61,090 nt of DNA from positions 1 to 61,090 of the forward strand of contig JAQSWS010000010.1 of NCBI GenBank assembly GCA_029266495.1. The letters run 5' to 3'. Of this stretch, positions 24,302-33,313 are shown piece by piece (position 1 is the stretch's first letter; each line of letters begins with the position of its first letter). The notes under the pieces were generated by a model. That model was given only the letters and a program-made list of their open reading frames with translations. It was not told the DNA's origin and did not search any database. Made by a program: the position numbers and the translations under genes. This DNA is from Rariglobus sp. (GTDB lineage: Bacteria; Verrucomicrobiota; Verrucomicrobiia; Opitutales; Opitutaceae).

Positions 24302-26506
24302 TTAGGCGACGGGAGCTTCGGGGGCCGGGGCGGACTGGCCTTCGAGTTCCTTGAGGGCGGCTTTGCGGGAGAGACGGACCTTGCCGCTCTTTTCGTCGAT
24401 GCCGATGCACTTCACCGTGATGGAATCGCCCATCTTGACGACGTCTTCGGTGCGGCGCACGCGGAAGTCGGCGAGTTCGCTGATATGGCAGAGGCCTTCC
24501 TTGCCGGGGAGGCACTCGACGAATGCGCCGAACTCCTTCACGCCCGTGACACGGCCGGTGTAGATCTTGCCGTTTTCGATCGGGGGACCGCCGGCGCCGC
24601 CGCCGCCACCGGAACCGCCGCCGCAGAGGCTGTCGATTTCCTTGATCGCGCGGTTGGAGGCCTCGGCGTTGTTGGAATAGATGAAGACCTTGCCCGAGTC
24701 GTCGTCGGAGATGTCGATCTGTGCGCCGGTCGTCTCGACGATGCGGCGGATGGTCTTGCCACCGGGCCCGATGAGCAGGCCGATCTTTTCGGGATCGATC
24801 TGGATCGTCTGGATGCGGGGCGCATAGGTGCTGAGGTCCTTGCGGGGAGCAGGGATTGAGCTCAGCATGTTTTTGAGGATCTCGACGCGGGCTTCGCGGG
24901 CCTGGTGGATGGCGACCTTGGCGATCTCGAAAGGCAGGCCGTTGATCTTGAGGTCGAGCTGGAAGCCGGTGATGCCCTTGGTGGTGCCGGCGAGCTTGAA
25001 GTCCATGTCGCCGAAATGGTCTTCCTCACCGATGATGTCGGTGATGGTGGTCCACTTGGTGATCGCGCCGCTGGCGTCGATCTCGGTCATGAGACCGCAC
25101 GAGATGCCGGCGACGGGGGCGATGATGGGCACGCCGGCGTCCATGAGGGACAAGCAGCCGCCGCAGATCGAGGCCATCGAAGTCGAGCCGTTGGAGGCCA
25201 TGATCTCGGAGACCACGCGGATGGAGTAGGGGAACACGTCCTCGGGCGGGAGCACGGGGACGAGGGAACGCTCGGCGAGGGCACCGTGGCCGACTTCGCG
25301 GCGACCCGGGGAGCCGAAGCGACCGGTTTCGCCGACGGAGAAGGGCGGGAAGTTGTAGTGGAGGATGAAGCTCTTGGACTTTACGCCGCCGGTGAGGGCG
25401 TCGAGGTCCTGGGCGTCCTTGGTCGGCCCAAGGGTCGTGAGGACGATGCTCTGGGTGTCGCCACGCTTGAAGGAGGCGGAACCGTGGACGCGGGGGAGGA
25501 TGCCGACCTCGGAGTGGAGGGGGCGAAGGCTCTTGGCATCGCGACCGTCGGCGCGGACACCACGCTCGAGAACGGTTTTGCGGTAGGCCTTGTATTGGAG
25601 GTCTTCGAAGACGACGTTGAGGTCGACATCGGTGAACTTGCCTTCGCCGAGCTCGGCGATGAGGGCCTTTTTGGCCTCTTCCTTGAGGGCCTTCACGTTG
25701 GCACCGCGGACGGCTTTCTCGAAGCCAAAGATGGCTGCGGAAACGCGCTCGGCGGGGACGATGCGCTCGATGATGGCACGGGCCTCGGGGGTGGCGCCGA
25801 CGAGGGCGAAGGTGGCCTTGGGCTTGCCGACAAGCGTCACCAGTTCGCGGATACCGCGGATGATGGGCTGGATGGCGTTGTGCGCGAAGGCGAGGGCCTC
25901 GATGAAGCGGTCTTCGGGGATCTGGTCGGCGGAGCCCTCGATCATGAGCATGTCCTTCTCGTTACCCACGTAGATGAGATCGAGGGAGGACTGGAACATC
26001 TGCTCGATGTTCGGATTCGCGACGAACACGCCGTCGATCTCGGCGACGCGCACGGCGGCGATCGGTCCGTTCCACGGAATGTCGGAGATGGCGAGGGCGG
26101 CGGAGGCGCCGTTGACCATGGGGATGTCGGCCTCGTTCAACTGGTCGGCGGACATGAGCTGGCCGATGATCTGGACCTCATTGAGGAAACCCTCGGGGAA
26201 GAGGGGGCGGCAGGGACGGTCGCAGAGGCGGGAGGTGAGGATTTCCTTCTCGGAAGGACGGCCTTCGCGTTTGAAATAACCGCCGGGGAAGCGGCCGGCG
26301 GCGGCGTATTTTTCGCGGTAATCGACGGTGAGGGGGAAGAAGTCCTGGCCGGGCTTCATGCTGGCGGCGACGCAAGCGGTGACGAAGACGTTGGTCTCAC
26401 CGACGGCGACGTTGACCGCGCCATTGGCGAGGGCGGCGTAGGTGCCGGTGGAGAAGGTGATCCCGAGTTCGGGGATCGTGACGGAGTGTTTCTGCTTCAG
26501 GGACAT
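24302..26506 (-). CDS. pnp: Polyribonucleotide nucleotidyltransferase (PNPase)
   Basis: A 734-residue PNPase, the phosphorolytic 3'-5' exoribonuclease and degradosome component. Two RNase PH-like cores (first with [20 protein letters not shown], second with [20 protein letters not shown]), an alpha-helical linker between them, a KH domain ([20 protein letters not shown]) and an S1 domain ([20 protein letters not shown]) are all present and in order. ATG 26506 ([15 protein letters not shown]) is chosen over the longer open frame, which lacks family similarity. A glycine-rich stretch ([13 protein letters not shown]) joins KH and S1. Follows rpsO, the common bacterial order, with a strong terminator in between. 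Confidence 0.96.
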   Translation of the reverse strand: MSLKQKHSVTIPELGITFSTGTYAALANGAVNVAVGETNVFVTACVAASMKPGQDFFPLTVDYREKYAAAGRFPGGYFKREGRPSEKEILTSRLCDRPCRPLFPEGFLNEVQIIGQLMSADQLNEADIPMVNGASAALAISDIPWNGPIAAVRVAEIDGVFVANPNIEQMFQSSLDLIYVGNEKDMLMIEGSADQIPEDRFIEALAFAHNAIQPIIRGIRELVTLVGKPKATFALVGATPEARAIIERIVPAERVSAAIFGFEKAVRGANVKALKEEAKKALIAELGEGKFTDVDLNVVFEDLQYKAYRKTVLERGVRADGRDAKSLRPLHSEVGILPRVHGSASFKRGDTQSIVLTTLGPTKDAQDLDALTGGVKSKSFILHYNFPPFSVGETGRFGSPGRREVGHGALAERSLVPVLPPEDVFPYSIRVVSEIMASNGSTSMASICGGCLSLMDAGVPIIAPVAGISCGLMTEIDASGAITKWTTITDIIGEEDHFGDMDFKLAGTTKGITGFQLDLKINGLPFEIAKVAIHQAREARVEILKNMLSSIPAPRKDLSTYAPRIQTIQIDPEKIGLLIGPGGKTIRRIVETTGAQIDISDDDSGKVFIYSNNAEASNRAIKEIDSLCGGGSGGGGGAGGPPIENGKIYTGRVTGVKEFGAFVECLPGKEGLCHISELADFRVRRTEDVVKMGDSITVKCIGIDEKSGKVRLSRKAALKELEGQSAPAPEAPVA

Positions 26507-26796
26507 GATGTATTTCGGTTTTCGGATACGGTTGCGCGTCGCGGATAGAAGAGCACGGCCTGCGACACGCGGCAGGGGAGGCTCAGGGGTTACGACGACA
26601 GGCCTGCCGGAATGGCGGGCGGGGGCCGCGCACATCGGTGCACGGGTGTCGTCGGAAAGGGATTTGAAATCTGAACGGGTGACCCGTCTCGCAATCCTCG
26701 TCTTGGACGAGAGATTTCTGGTTGGCGTTGGGCGGAAGGCGCTACCCAAAAACAATCAGAAATGTCCCGCGCTAGTCTCGAGTGTCAGTAAAGACA
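26507..26796. other. Intergenic leader upstream of pnp
   Basis: This stretch between the rpsO terminator and pnp has no credible gene. It would contain the pnp promoter and 5' untranslated region on the minus strand. A short inverted repeat ACGGGT / ACCCGT is visible around 26678-26691. PNPase genes are often autoregulated through a leader hairpin cleaved by RNase III, but I cannot point to a clear equivalent. Confidence 0.4.
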
Positions 26797-26825
26797 ACGG
26801 GCGACCCCCGGTTGGGGTCGCCCGT
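26797..26825 (-). terminator. Terminator after rpsO
   Basis: A perfect 12-base stem (ACGGGCGACCCC / GGGGTCGCCCGT) with a 5-base loop lies 17 bases beyond the rpsO stop; the minus-strand tail reads TTGTCTTTAC. It should separate most rpsO transcription from pnp. Confidence 0.85.
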
Positions 26826-26841
26826 GTTGCTAAGGGGGCTT

Positions 26842-27105
26842 TTACTTGCGGAGGCTGAGCTTCTGGAGGAGCTCGTTATACTTCGGCAGGTTGTGGCGCT
26901 TGAGGTAGTCCAGCAGCTTGCGGCGGCGGGAGGCCATCTGGAGGAGGCCACGGCGGCTGTGGAAATCCTTGCGGTGCGTGCGAAGGTGCTCGGTCAAGTG
27001 ATTGATGCGAGCGGTCAGCAGCGCGACCTGGACTTCGGAGGAACCGGTGTCCTTGTCGTGGATTTTGTATTCGGAGATGATTTCGGGTTTGGCGATCGTT
27101 GACAT
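26842..27105 (-). CDS. rpsO: 30S ribosomal protein S15
   Basis: An 87-residue S15 of standard length. Family segments include [40 protein letters not shown] and LLDYLKRH. It binds the central domain of 16S rRNA as a primary assembly protein. The gene is preceded by a long, hairpin-rich region that may be an autoregulatory leader, and is followed by a strong terminator and pnp. Confidence 0.97.
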   Translation of the reverse strand: MSTIAKPEIISEYKIHDKDTGSSEVQVALLTARINHLTEHLRTHRKDFHSRRGLLQMASRRRKLLDYLKRHNLPKYNELLQKLSLRK

Positions 27106-27300
27106 GGTTTGATTTTAACTGGGTTACACGACTGTAGGGGACCATTTGCAGGCCCCGTGCCACCCGCTCCCGTCGTGGCGAAAACCACGGCGTTTGCCGG
27201 CGTCACCGTTCTAATCCGGCGGAGTGCCGGACCAGTCATGGTGGAGCCCCGTAACCGACGGGACTTCACTAACGCAAGGGTCCAAGTTCCAGAATCAGGG
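27106..27300 (-). promoter_or_regulatory. Hairpin-rich 5' leader of rpsO (candidate S15 autoregulatory RNA)
   Basis: The minus-strand RNA upstream of rpsO can form several stems: 27248-27262 (CCCGT/ACGGG), 27215-27231 (TCCGGC/GCCGGA), 27174-27189 (CGTGG/CCACG), 27127-27132 with 27172-27177 (CACGAC/GTCGTG), enclosing 27137-27143 with 27151-27156 (GGGGCC pairing the GGTCCCC side). The third and fourth share bases 27174-27177 and exclude each other. S15 is known to repress its own mRNA through different RNA structures in different phyla; that this leader does so is inference. Confidence 0.45.
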
Positions 27301-27451
27301 GGAGGGGAGCAAGCGAAAATTTTCGGGCTCCGAAATGAAAATCGTTATCGTTCTCCTGTTCCGTTCGAAGCTGAAAATGCAGACCCCGTTGGTCCGATCG
27401 AAACCGAATAGGAGCCGGAGAAGAACAACCGGGGATCAAACGGGCCGGATG

Positions 27452-27476
27452 ATTTGTCACTTATTAGGTGACAAAT
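27452..27476. repeat. 25-base perfect palindrome between DUF721 gene and rpsO
   Basis: ATTTGTCAC and GTGACAAAT flank a 7-base AT-rich centre. It lies 42 bases after the DUF721 stop and far upstream of rpsO. It could be a transcription-factor operator for the rpsO promoter or a terminator hairpin without a T tract. The remaining stretch 27301-27451 shows nothing recognisable. Confidence 0.5.
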
Positions 27477-27517
27477 TGGGATTGGCGCGGGCTTTGAGTT
27501 CGTGACGGGAAGAGACG

Positions 27518-27904
27518 TCAGCCGGCGCGGATGTTGAGTTCGCGGACGTGGGTGCAGCCGGGGAGCTTGCGGATGCGGTCCACGATCGTCTGGCGGTGGA
27601 TGAAGAGTTCGTTGCGGACGACCGCATGACCGGCGAGGACGGTCAGGCGCCCGCGGGGATCGATCTGGGCGGCATGCGAATAATGTGCATTGGCGGGGCC
27701 GACGAGTTCGGGCCAGTTGTCGCGAATGAGTTGCTCGGGGGAGTCGCGGCCGATCTGGAACTTGACCATGAGTTCCTCGACGAGGCCGGAGAGCTCCTTG
27801 GTCGGGCGCTTTTTCATGCGCGACGGAGTGGTGTCGGGCACGCGGCGCAACGCGGCGATGAGTTTTTCCGCCTGGAATGAAAACGGTGCGGGATCCTTGG
27901 GCAT
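27518..27904 (-). CDS. DUF721 / DciA-like protein
   Basis: A 128-residue protein of the DUF721 family. The core (NWPELVGPANAHYSHAAQI, then GRLTVLAGHAVVRNELFIHR and IVDRIRKLPGCTHVRELNIR) matches the KH-like fold of DciA, a loader or partner of the replicative helicase in many bacteria lacking DnaC. It is the last gene of a long minus-strand run, 26 bases after the MsbA-type transporter. Helicase function in this organism is an inference from family. Confidence 0.78.
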   Translation of the reverse strand: MPKDPAPFSFQAEKLIAALRRVPDTTPSRMKKRPTKELSGLVEELMVKFQIGRDSPEQLIRDNWPELVGPANAHYSHAAQIDPRGRLTVLAGHAVVRNELFIHRQTIVDRIRKLPGCTHVRELNIRAG

Positions 27905-27930
27905 GGCGCTCGGGCGGCGAAACGGACGGC

Positions 27931-29676
27931 TTAGAAGGCGGCGGCGTTCTGCTGGTCGTAGAGGGCCTTGTAGAGCGGGCTGCGAACGTAGAGATCGGCA
28001 TGGGTGCCCGAATCGACGATGCGACCGCGATCGAAGACGATGATCAACGAGGCGTCGCGAATGGTGCTGAACCGGTGGGCGATCATCAGGACGGTCTTGT
28101 CGACGACGAGTTTTTTGAGCGCCTGCTGGATGGCCGATTCGCTCTCGCTGTCGAGTGCGCTGGTCGCTTCGTCGAGGATGAGCAGGGGGGCGTTGCGCAG
28201 AAAGGCACGGGCGAGGGCGATGCGCTGCCGCTGTCCGCCGGAAAGGGAGGCTCCACGTTCCCCGACGATCGTGTCGTATCCAGCCGGCAACGACATGATG
28301 AAGTCGTGGGCGTTCGCATCGCGGGCGGCCTGTTCGACCTCTTCACGGGTGGCGGTTTCCCGGCCGAGGAGGAGGTTGTTGTAAATCGTGTCGTTGAAGA
28401 GAAACGGATCCTGGGAGACGACCGCGATATTGGCGCGCAGGTCGGCGAGGCGAAGATCCCGGATGTCGATCCCGTCGAGGGTGAGGCGTCCGGACCTGGC
28501 GTCGAAGAAGCGGGGGACAAGGTTCGCAAAGGTGGATTTGCCGGCTCCGCTGGGGCCGACCAGGGCGCAGACGGTGCCGGCGGGGATGGTCGCGGAGACG
28601 CTCTTGAGCGCGGCTTCGTCGTTCTTGTAGGCGAAGGTGACGTTTTCGAAGACGAGGTCGCCGTTGACGCGGCCGATCACGGCCGGGTTCACGGGGTCCG
28701 CGATGGAGACGGGTTCATTGAGGACGTATTCGAGGCGGTCGAGGGCGGCGGCTCCGCGCTTGGTGTCGTTGCTCAGCGCGGCGAGTTTTTTTATCGGCTC
28801 GTAGCAAACATAGAGGGCCATGATGAGCGCAAGAAAGGCCTCCTTCGAGAGGTCGACGCGGTAGGCGTAGACGAAAGTGGCGCTGAGGCCGAAGGCGCTG
28901 ATGATCTCGATGGCGGGCGGAAGGGCCTTGGCGTATTTGACCACCTTCATCTGGTAGGTGAGCAGGAGCCGGGTCGAGACGCTGAAGCGGGCGATCTCGC
29001 GTGCTTCGAGACCGAACGCGCGCACCTCGCGGGTGGCGGCGATGTTTTCGTTGAAGAGGCCGGTCAGCGAGCCCAGCTCGGTCTGCAGCTGCTTCGCCCG
29101 CCGCACGAGTTTCTTTCCCGCAAAGTGGATCGGCAGAACGCAGACCGGCACGCTGAAAAGGCAGACCAGCACGAGGCCGACGCCGCTTTCCCGGTAGGCG
29201 AGGTAGGTGACGTAGACGACGGCGCCAATGAGCGTGGCGGGCTGTTTGACGAGGACGTTGGCCAGGTTGCTGATGGTGGCCTGGAGCTGATTGGTGTCGG
29301 ACATGCCCCGGGAGATGAGATCGCCGGAGGAGTTGCGTTGCAGGAACGCGAGGGGAAGGACCTGGAGTTTGCTGAAGAAGCGGAGGCGCAACTGTTCAAG
29401 AACGCGGGTGCCGCAGTATTGGATCAAATAGGTGTTCAGGTAATCGGAGACGCCCCGGATCGTGAGGACGAAGGGCAGCCATAGTGCGATTTTAAGCACT
29501 TCCCAATTACTCAGGACGGGCGCGCCTTCGGTGAAAACCCGGGGGAAGACGGTCTCCAGCATGTAGGGCATGCCATAGCCGCTGGCGGCGCCGTAGATCA
29601 GTCCGAACATCAGCCCTCCGGCCAGTTGCCAGCGCACGGGCTTGAAGTAGGAGGCGTAAGGAAGGAAGCGACGCAT
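27931..29676 (-). CDS. MsbA-type ABC exporter (membrane + ATPase)
   Basis: A 581-residue half-transporter: six membrane helices in residues 1-310 and an ATPase from about 340 with Walker A GPSGAGKST, signature [20 protein letters not shown] and Walker B LLILDEATSALDSE. This layout is that of MsbA/lipid flippases and other type IV ABC exporters; lipid A-core flipping at the inner membrane is the best guess but other hydrophobic cargo is possible. It follows oppC by 48 bases, with a REP-like palindrome in the gap. Confidence 0.88.
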   Translation of the reverse strand: MRRFLPYASYFKPVRWQLAGGLMFGLIYGAASGYGMPYMLETVFPRVFTEGAPVLSNWEVLKIALWLPFVLTIRGVSDYLNTYLIQYCGTRVLEQLRLRFFSKLQVLPLAFLQRNSSGDLISRGMSDTNQLQATISNLANVLVKQPATLIGAVVYVTYLAYRESGVGLVLVCLFSVPVCVLPIHFAGKKLVRRAKQLQTELGSLTGLFNENIAATREVRAFGLEAREIARFSVSTRLLLTYQMKVVKYAKALPPAIEIISAFGLSATFVYAYRVDLSKEAFLALIMALYVCYEPIKKLAALSNDTKRGAAALDRLEYVLNEPVSIADPVNPAVIGRVNGDLVFENVTFAYKNDEAALKSVSATIPAGTVCALVGPSGAGKSTFANLVPRFFDARSGRLTLDGIDIRDLRLADLRANIAVVSQDPFLFNDTIYNNLLLGRETATREEVEQAARDANAHDFIMSLPAGYDTIVGERGASLSGGQRQRIALARAFLRNAPLLILDEATSALDSESESAIQQALKKLVVDKTVLMIAHRFSTIRDASLIIVFDRGRIVDSGTHADLYVRSPLYKALYDQQNAAAF

Positions 29677-29694
29677 GGAGTATGGGGATCAATC

Positions 29695-29716
29695 AGCGAG
29701 CAAGCTCGCTCCCACA
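29695..29716 (-). repeat. REP-like palindrome with GTGGG head
   Basis: On the minus strand TGTGGG is followed directly by the perfect stem AGCGAGC / GCTCGCT with a TT loop. This closely resembles the classic Pseudomonas REP sequence and lies between oppC and the MsbA-type gene. See also 55019 and 56565. Confidence 0.6.
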
Positions 29717-29724
29717 GGCAAGCC

Positions 29725-30633
29725 TCAATCTTTGGCGGCCCGGACGTCGAGTGCGTCCCGCAGGCCGTCACCGAGGAAATTCAGCGAGAACAATGTCAGT
29801 GAAAAAATCGTGCCGGGGAAGATGAGCAGCCAGGGATACTCCTCCATGCGCTCGGCTCCGTCTTTAATGAGCACGCCCCACGAACTCATGGGAGGTTGCA
29901 CGCCGAGGCCCAAGAAACTGAGAAACGCCTCCAATAGCATCACGCCGGGGATGGTGAGCGTGGTGTAAACGATGATCGGTCCGAGGATGTTGGGGATCAT
30001 GTGACGGAAGATGATCCGCGGCGTGCCGAGGCCGAGGGAGCGGGCGGCCTCGATGAATTCCATGCGTTTGATGGCCATGATCTGGCTGCGAACGATACGT
30101 GCCATCGTCAGCCATTCGACCGCGCCGATGGCGACGAAGAGCAGGACGATGTTCCGTCCAAAGAACACCATCAGGAGGATCACGAAGATCGTGAAAGGCA
30201 GCGCGTAGAGGATATCGACGATGCGCATCATCGCGCGGTCCAGCTTACCGCCAAAGAAGCCGGCGATCGCGCCGTAGATGACGCCGATGGTGAGCGCGAC
30301 AAAGGTCGCGACGAGGCCGACCATGAGCGAGATGCGTCCGCCGAAGAGCAGGCGGGTGAGCAAGTCGCGCCCGAGTTGATCGGTGCCGAGCCAATGGGCG
30401 GAGGAGGGCGGAGAAAAGGTGTTGTCGAGATTGGTTTGCTCGTAGCCGTAGGGACTGAACCAAGGGCCGGCGATGCAGAGCAGCGACAGGGCGATCAGCA
30501 CGACCCCGCCGAAGACCGCAAGATGGTTGCGGCGAAGGCGGTGCCAGGCGTCGCGCCACGGTGAGACACCGCGCTCGAGTTGCGCGGGGGTGAGGCCGGC
30601 GGACGGGAGTTTGTCAGGAGAAGGGGAGATCAT
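29725..30633 (-). CDS. oppC: Oligopeptide ABC transporter permease, OppC type
   Basis: A 302-residue permease from ATG 30633, 11 bases after the oppB stop. Six helices and an N-terminal cytoplasmic segment typical of OppC/DppC, with RNHLAVFGGVVLIALSLLCI, then YGYEQTNLDNTFSPPSSAHW, LGTDQLGRDLLTRLLFGGRI, and the EAA loop EAARSLGLGTPRIIFRHMIPN. Pairs with OppB to form the pore of a dipeptide/oligopeptide importer. The ATPase genes oppD/oppF are not in the window. Confidence 0.9.
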   Translation of the reverse strand: MISPSPDKLPSAGLTPAQLERGVSPWRDAWHRLRRNHLAVFGGVVLIALSLLCIAGPWFSPYGYEQTNLDNTFSPPSSAHWLGTDQLGRDLLTRLLFGGRISLMVGLVATFVALTIGVIYGAIAGFFGGKLDRAMMRIVDILYALPFTIFVILLMVFFGRNIVLLFVAIGAVEWLTMARIVRSQIMAIKRMEFIEAARSLGLGTPRIIFRHMIPNILGPIIVYTTLTIPGVMLLEAFLSFLGLGVQPPMSSWGVLIKDGAERMEEYPWLLIFPGTIFSLTLFSLNFLGDGLRDALDVRAAKD

Positions 30634-30644
30634 GGCGGCGCGGC

Positions 30645-31565
30645 TTACTCGAACTTGAGCTTGGGGTTGAGCCACACCTGGACCACATCTACGACGAGGT
30701 TGAGGGCGATAATGAGGACCGCGTAGAGGATCACCGTGCCGAGGACGAGGGTATAGTCGCGGTTGAAGGCGCTGTTGACGAATTCACGACCGAGGCCGGG
30801 GATCTGGAAGATGGTCTCGATCACGAAGGAACCGGTAAGAATGCCGGCGATGGCGGGCCCAAGGTAGGAGACGACCGGTAGCAGACCACCGCGCAGGGCG
30901 TGTTTTAAAATGATGCGCGCTTCCGAGGCCCCTTTGGCGCGGGCGGTGCGGATATAGTCGAGGTTGAGCACCTCGAGCATGCCGCCGCGGGTGAGGCGGG
31001 CGATGCCGGCGGCGTAGACGATGCCAAGGGTGAGCGACGGGAGGATGCGATCCTGCCAGTCATACCAGCCCGACGCGCTGAACCAGCCGAGGTGGATGGC
31101 GAAGACGAGCACGAGCAGCGGGCCGAGCACGAAGGTGGGCACGCAGATGCCGATCATGGCGAACGACGAGGCGGCGTAGTCGGTCTTCGTGTTGCGCTTG
31201 ACGGCGGCGATGACGCCGGCGGTGAGTCCGAGCACCAAGGCAATGAGCAGGGAAAGACCGCCGAGCTGGAGGGAGGCGGGGAGTTTGTCGGCGATGATCT
31301 CGTTGACGGTGCGGCTGGCGTATTTGGTCGAGCGACCGAGGTCGCCATGAAGGACGATCGCCTTCAGGTAGTTGGTGTATTGCTGGTGGAGGGGGAGGTT
31401 GAGGCCGTAGTAGGCCTCGAGATTGGCGCGGATCTCGGGGGTGGTTGCTTTTTCGCTGTCAAAGGGGCCGCCGGGGACGAAGCGCACCATGAAGAAGGTG
31501 GCCGTGACGATGATGAAGAGGACGGGAATCGTCTCCAGAAGACGTCGGGCGATAAAGCGAAACAT
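30645..31565 (-). CDS. oppB: Oligopeptide ABC transporter permease, OppB type
   Basis: A 306-residue permease: MFRFIARRLLETIPVLFIIV at the start, VPGGPFDSEKATTPEIRANL, GDLGRSTKYASRTVNEII, and the EAA loop RTARAKGASEARIILKHAL are all OppB hallmarks. It sits 30 bases after the first OppA-type gene and 11 before oppC, so the three are certainly one transport unit. Confidence 0.92.
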   Translation of the reverse strand: MFRFIARRLLETIPVLFIIVTATFFMVRFVPGGPFDSEKATTPEIRANLEAYYGLNLPLHQQYTNYLKAIVLHGDLGRSTKYASRTVNEIIADKLPASLQLGGLSLLIALVLGLTAGVIAAVKRNTKTDYAASSFAMIGICVPTFVLGPLLVLVFAIHLGWFSASGWYDWQDRILPSLTLGIVYAAGIARLTRGGMLEVLNLDYIRTARAKGASEARIILKHALRGGLLPVVSYLGPAIAGILTGSFVIETIFQIPGLGREFVNSAFNRDYTLVLGTVILYAVLIIALNLVVDVVQVWLNPKLKFE

Positions 31566-31595
31566 GGTGGTGGGTGAGGGGACCGTATGCGGATG

Positions 31596-33230
31596 TCAGG
31601 GCGCGAGGTCGATCCACTTCCATCCACGCAGGTCGAGCGGGTTGGGCACCCAGTTTTTCACGCGGGGACTGATAGCGTAAACGCGGGTATAAAAATAGAT
31701 CGGCATGATGGGGGTCTCGCGGGCGAGGATGGCCTCCAGTTGCTGGTAGGCCTCCATGCGCGCGGTTTCGTTGGGCGTGGAGAGGGCGCCGCCCAGGATG
31801 CGGTCATAATCGGTGTTGGAAAAGCCGGTCTGGTTGTTGCCATCGCCGGTTCTCCAGATCGAGAGGAAGGTGTGCGGGTCGTCGTAGTCGGCGCCCCAGC
31901 CGGCGCGGGCAATCTGATAATTGCCGGTGAGACAGGTATCTTGGAATACCTTCCATTCCTCGTTTTTGATGGTGATGTTGATGCCCAGGTTGACGCGCCA
32001 CATTTGCTGGATGGCCTCAGCGATGGCACGGTGGCCGTCGCTAGTGTTGTAGAGGAGTTCGGCAGTGGGGAAATTTTTCCCGTCGGGGTAGCCGGCTTCG
32101 GCGAGCAGGCGGCGAGCTTCGGCGATGCGAGCGGGTTGGTCGGGCAGGCCTGCGTCGAGAGTGGTGCGGGCGGCGAACCTGGCGGAGGGCGGGGTGATGT
32201 TGTAGGCGGGCTGCTGGCCGGCGCGGGTCACGTTTTTGACGATGGCTTCGCGGTCGATGGCGAGGGCCAGGGCGCGGCGCACGCGGACATCGTTGAAAGG
32301 TGGGCGGGTGACGTTGAAGCGATAGAAGTAGGTGCTGAGAAGAATCTCCTGCCGGTAAACATCGGGGTGTTCACGGCGGTAAACCTCGATTTTTGAGAGC
32401 GGTAAACCGTAGGCGTAGTCGAGCTTGCCGGTGCGGAACATACGCTCTTCGGTCTCCTGGTTTTCGATGGCGTGGAGCTCGATCTGGTCGAGTTTCACGT
32501 TGTCACGGTCCCAGTAGGTGGGCGAGCGGCGGACGACAATGCGCTGGTTCGGCCTCCATTCGGTGAGGACAAACGGGCCGTTGCCGACGAGATGTCCAGG
32601 GCGGGTCCACGGGGTGCCTTTGCGGTGGATGCCTCCGAACTTGGCGAGCGTGGGCAGGTGGACGGGGAACCAGGCATTGTGCTTGATGGCTTCAAGCAGG
32701 AACGGGGCGGGATCGGTGAGGCTGAGTTGAAGATTGCGATCGTCGAGAGCGTGGACGCCGACTTGGGAGAAATCGGTGAGTTTCCCGGTGTTGTAGTCCT
32801 GGGCTCCCTTGAGCGGGTAGAGCATGCTGGCGTATTCGGCGGCGAAGGACGGGTTCAGGATGCGCTCGAAGGAGCCGACGAAATCGCGGGCGGTGACGGG
32901 CTCGCCGTTGGACCACTTGGCGTCGGAGCGCAGACGGAACGTGTAGGTGCGCCCATCGGGGGAAATCTCCCAGCTTTCGGCTACGCCGGGGGCAATGCCC
33001 TGGCCGTCCGCGGCATCGGTGACGAGCCCCTCGAAAAGGGTGGATTGGATCTTGTGCTCGGGAACGCCGGCCGTGGCCTGAGGATCGAGATCTTGGGGCT
33101 CGGCACCGTTGCCAACGCGAAGGATTTTCTCGCCGTTATTGGATGAAGCCCCGGATTTTTTGGAACAGCCTGTGGTTACAAGACCGAACGCGGTGACCAG
33201 TGCGAGGAGGCCGAAAAGGGGACGAATCAT
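31596..33230 (-). CDS. oppA: Peptide-binding lipoprotein, OppA type (copy 1)
   Basis: A 544-residue extracytoplasmic solute-binding protein of family 5. The lipobox lies at the end of MIRPLFGLLALVTAFGLVTT-GCSKK, so it should be lipid-anchored. Family segments include AEPQDLDPQATAGVPEHKIQ, SLFEGLV-type FEGLVTDAADG, TYTFRLRSDAKWSNGEPVTA and GNGPFVLTEWRPNQRIVVRR. It delivers peptides to OppB/OppC encoded just downstream. A second, related binding protein is encoded immediately upstream. Confidence 0.93.
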   Translation of the reverse strand: MIRPLFGLLALVTAFGLVTTGCSKKSGASSNNGEKILRVGNGAEPQDLDPQATAGVPEHKIQSTLFEGLVTDAADGQGIAPGVAESWEISPDGRTYTFRLRSDAKWSNGEPVTARDFVGSFERILNPSFAAEYASMLYPLKGAQDYNTGKLTDFSQVGVHALDDRNLQLSLTDPAPFLLEAIKHNAWFPVHLPTLAKFGGIHRKGTPWTRPGHLVGNGPFVLTEWRPNQRIVVRRSPTYWDRDNVKLDQIELHAIENQETEERMFRTGKLDYAYGLPLSKIEVYRREHPDVYRQEILLSTYFYRFNVTRPPFNDVRVRRALALAIDREAIVKNVTRAGQQPAYNITPPSARFAARTTLDAGLPDQPARIAEARRLLAEAGYPDGKNFPTAELLYNTSDGHRAIAEAIQQMWRVNLGINITIKNEEWKVFQDTCLTGNYQIARAGWGADYDDPHTFLSIWRTGDGNNQTGFSNTDYDRILGGALSTPNETARMEAYQQLEAILARETPIMPIYFYTRVYAISPRVKNWVPNPLDLRGWKWIDLAP

Positions 33231-33313
33231 GGTGAAGTGATAACCGGGTTATACTATGACGAAGATCAAAAATGTCAGTCCGGGCGGGTGGATTGTTCCG
33301 GGTAAACTCCGGT

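Noticed and set aside
24905-26548. 547-codon open frame on the plus strand opposite pnp, glycine/glutamate/valine-rich
   Set aside because: It is the antisense shadow of pnp in GC-rich DNA; composition is low-complexity and no domain is recognisable, while the minus frame is a full PNPase.
27321-27400. Possible tRNA because of a TTCGAA stretch upstream of rpsO
   Set aside because: No cloverleaf with acceptor, anticodon and T arms could be built around it.
27877-29484. 535-codon plus-strand frame opposite the MsbA-type gene
   Set aside because: Antisense shadow; the minus-strand protein has all ABC exporter motifs.
29695-29716. Pseudomonas contamination or assembly join at the REP-like sequence
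   Set aside because: Genes on both sides are co-directional with consistent composition and normal spacing; nothing else looks foreign.
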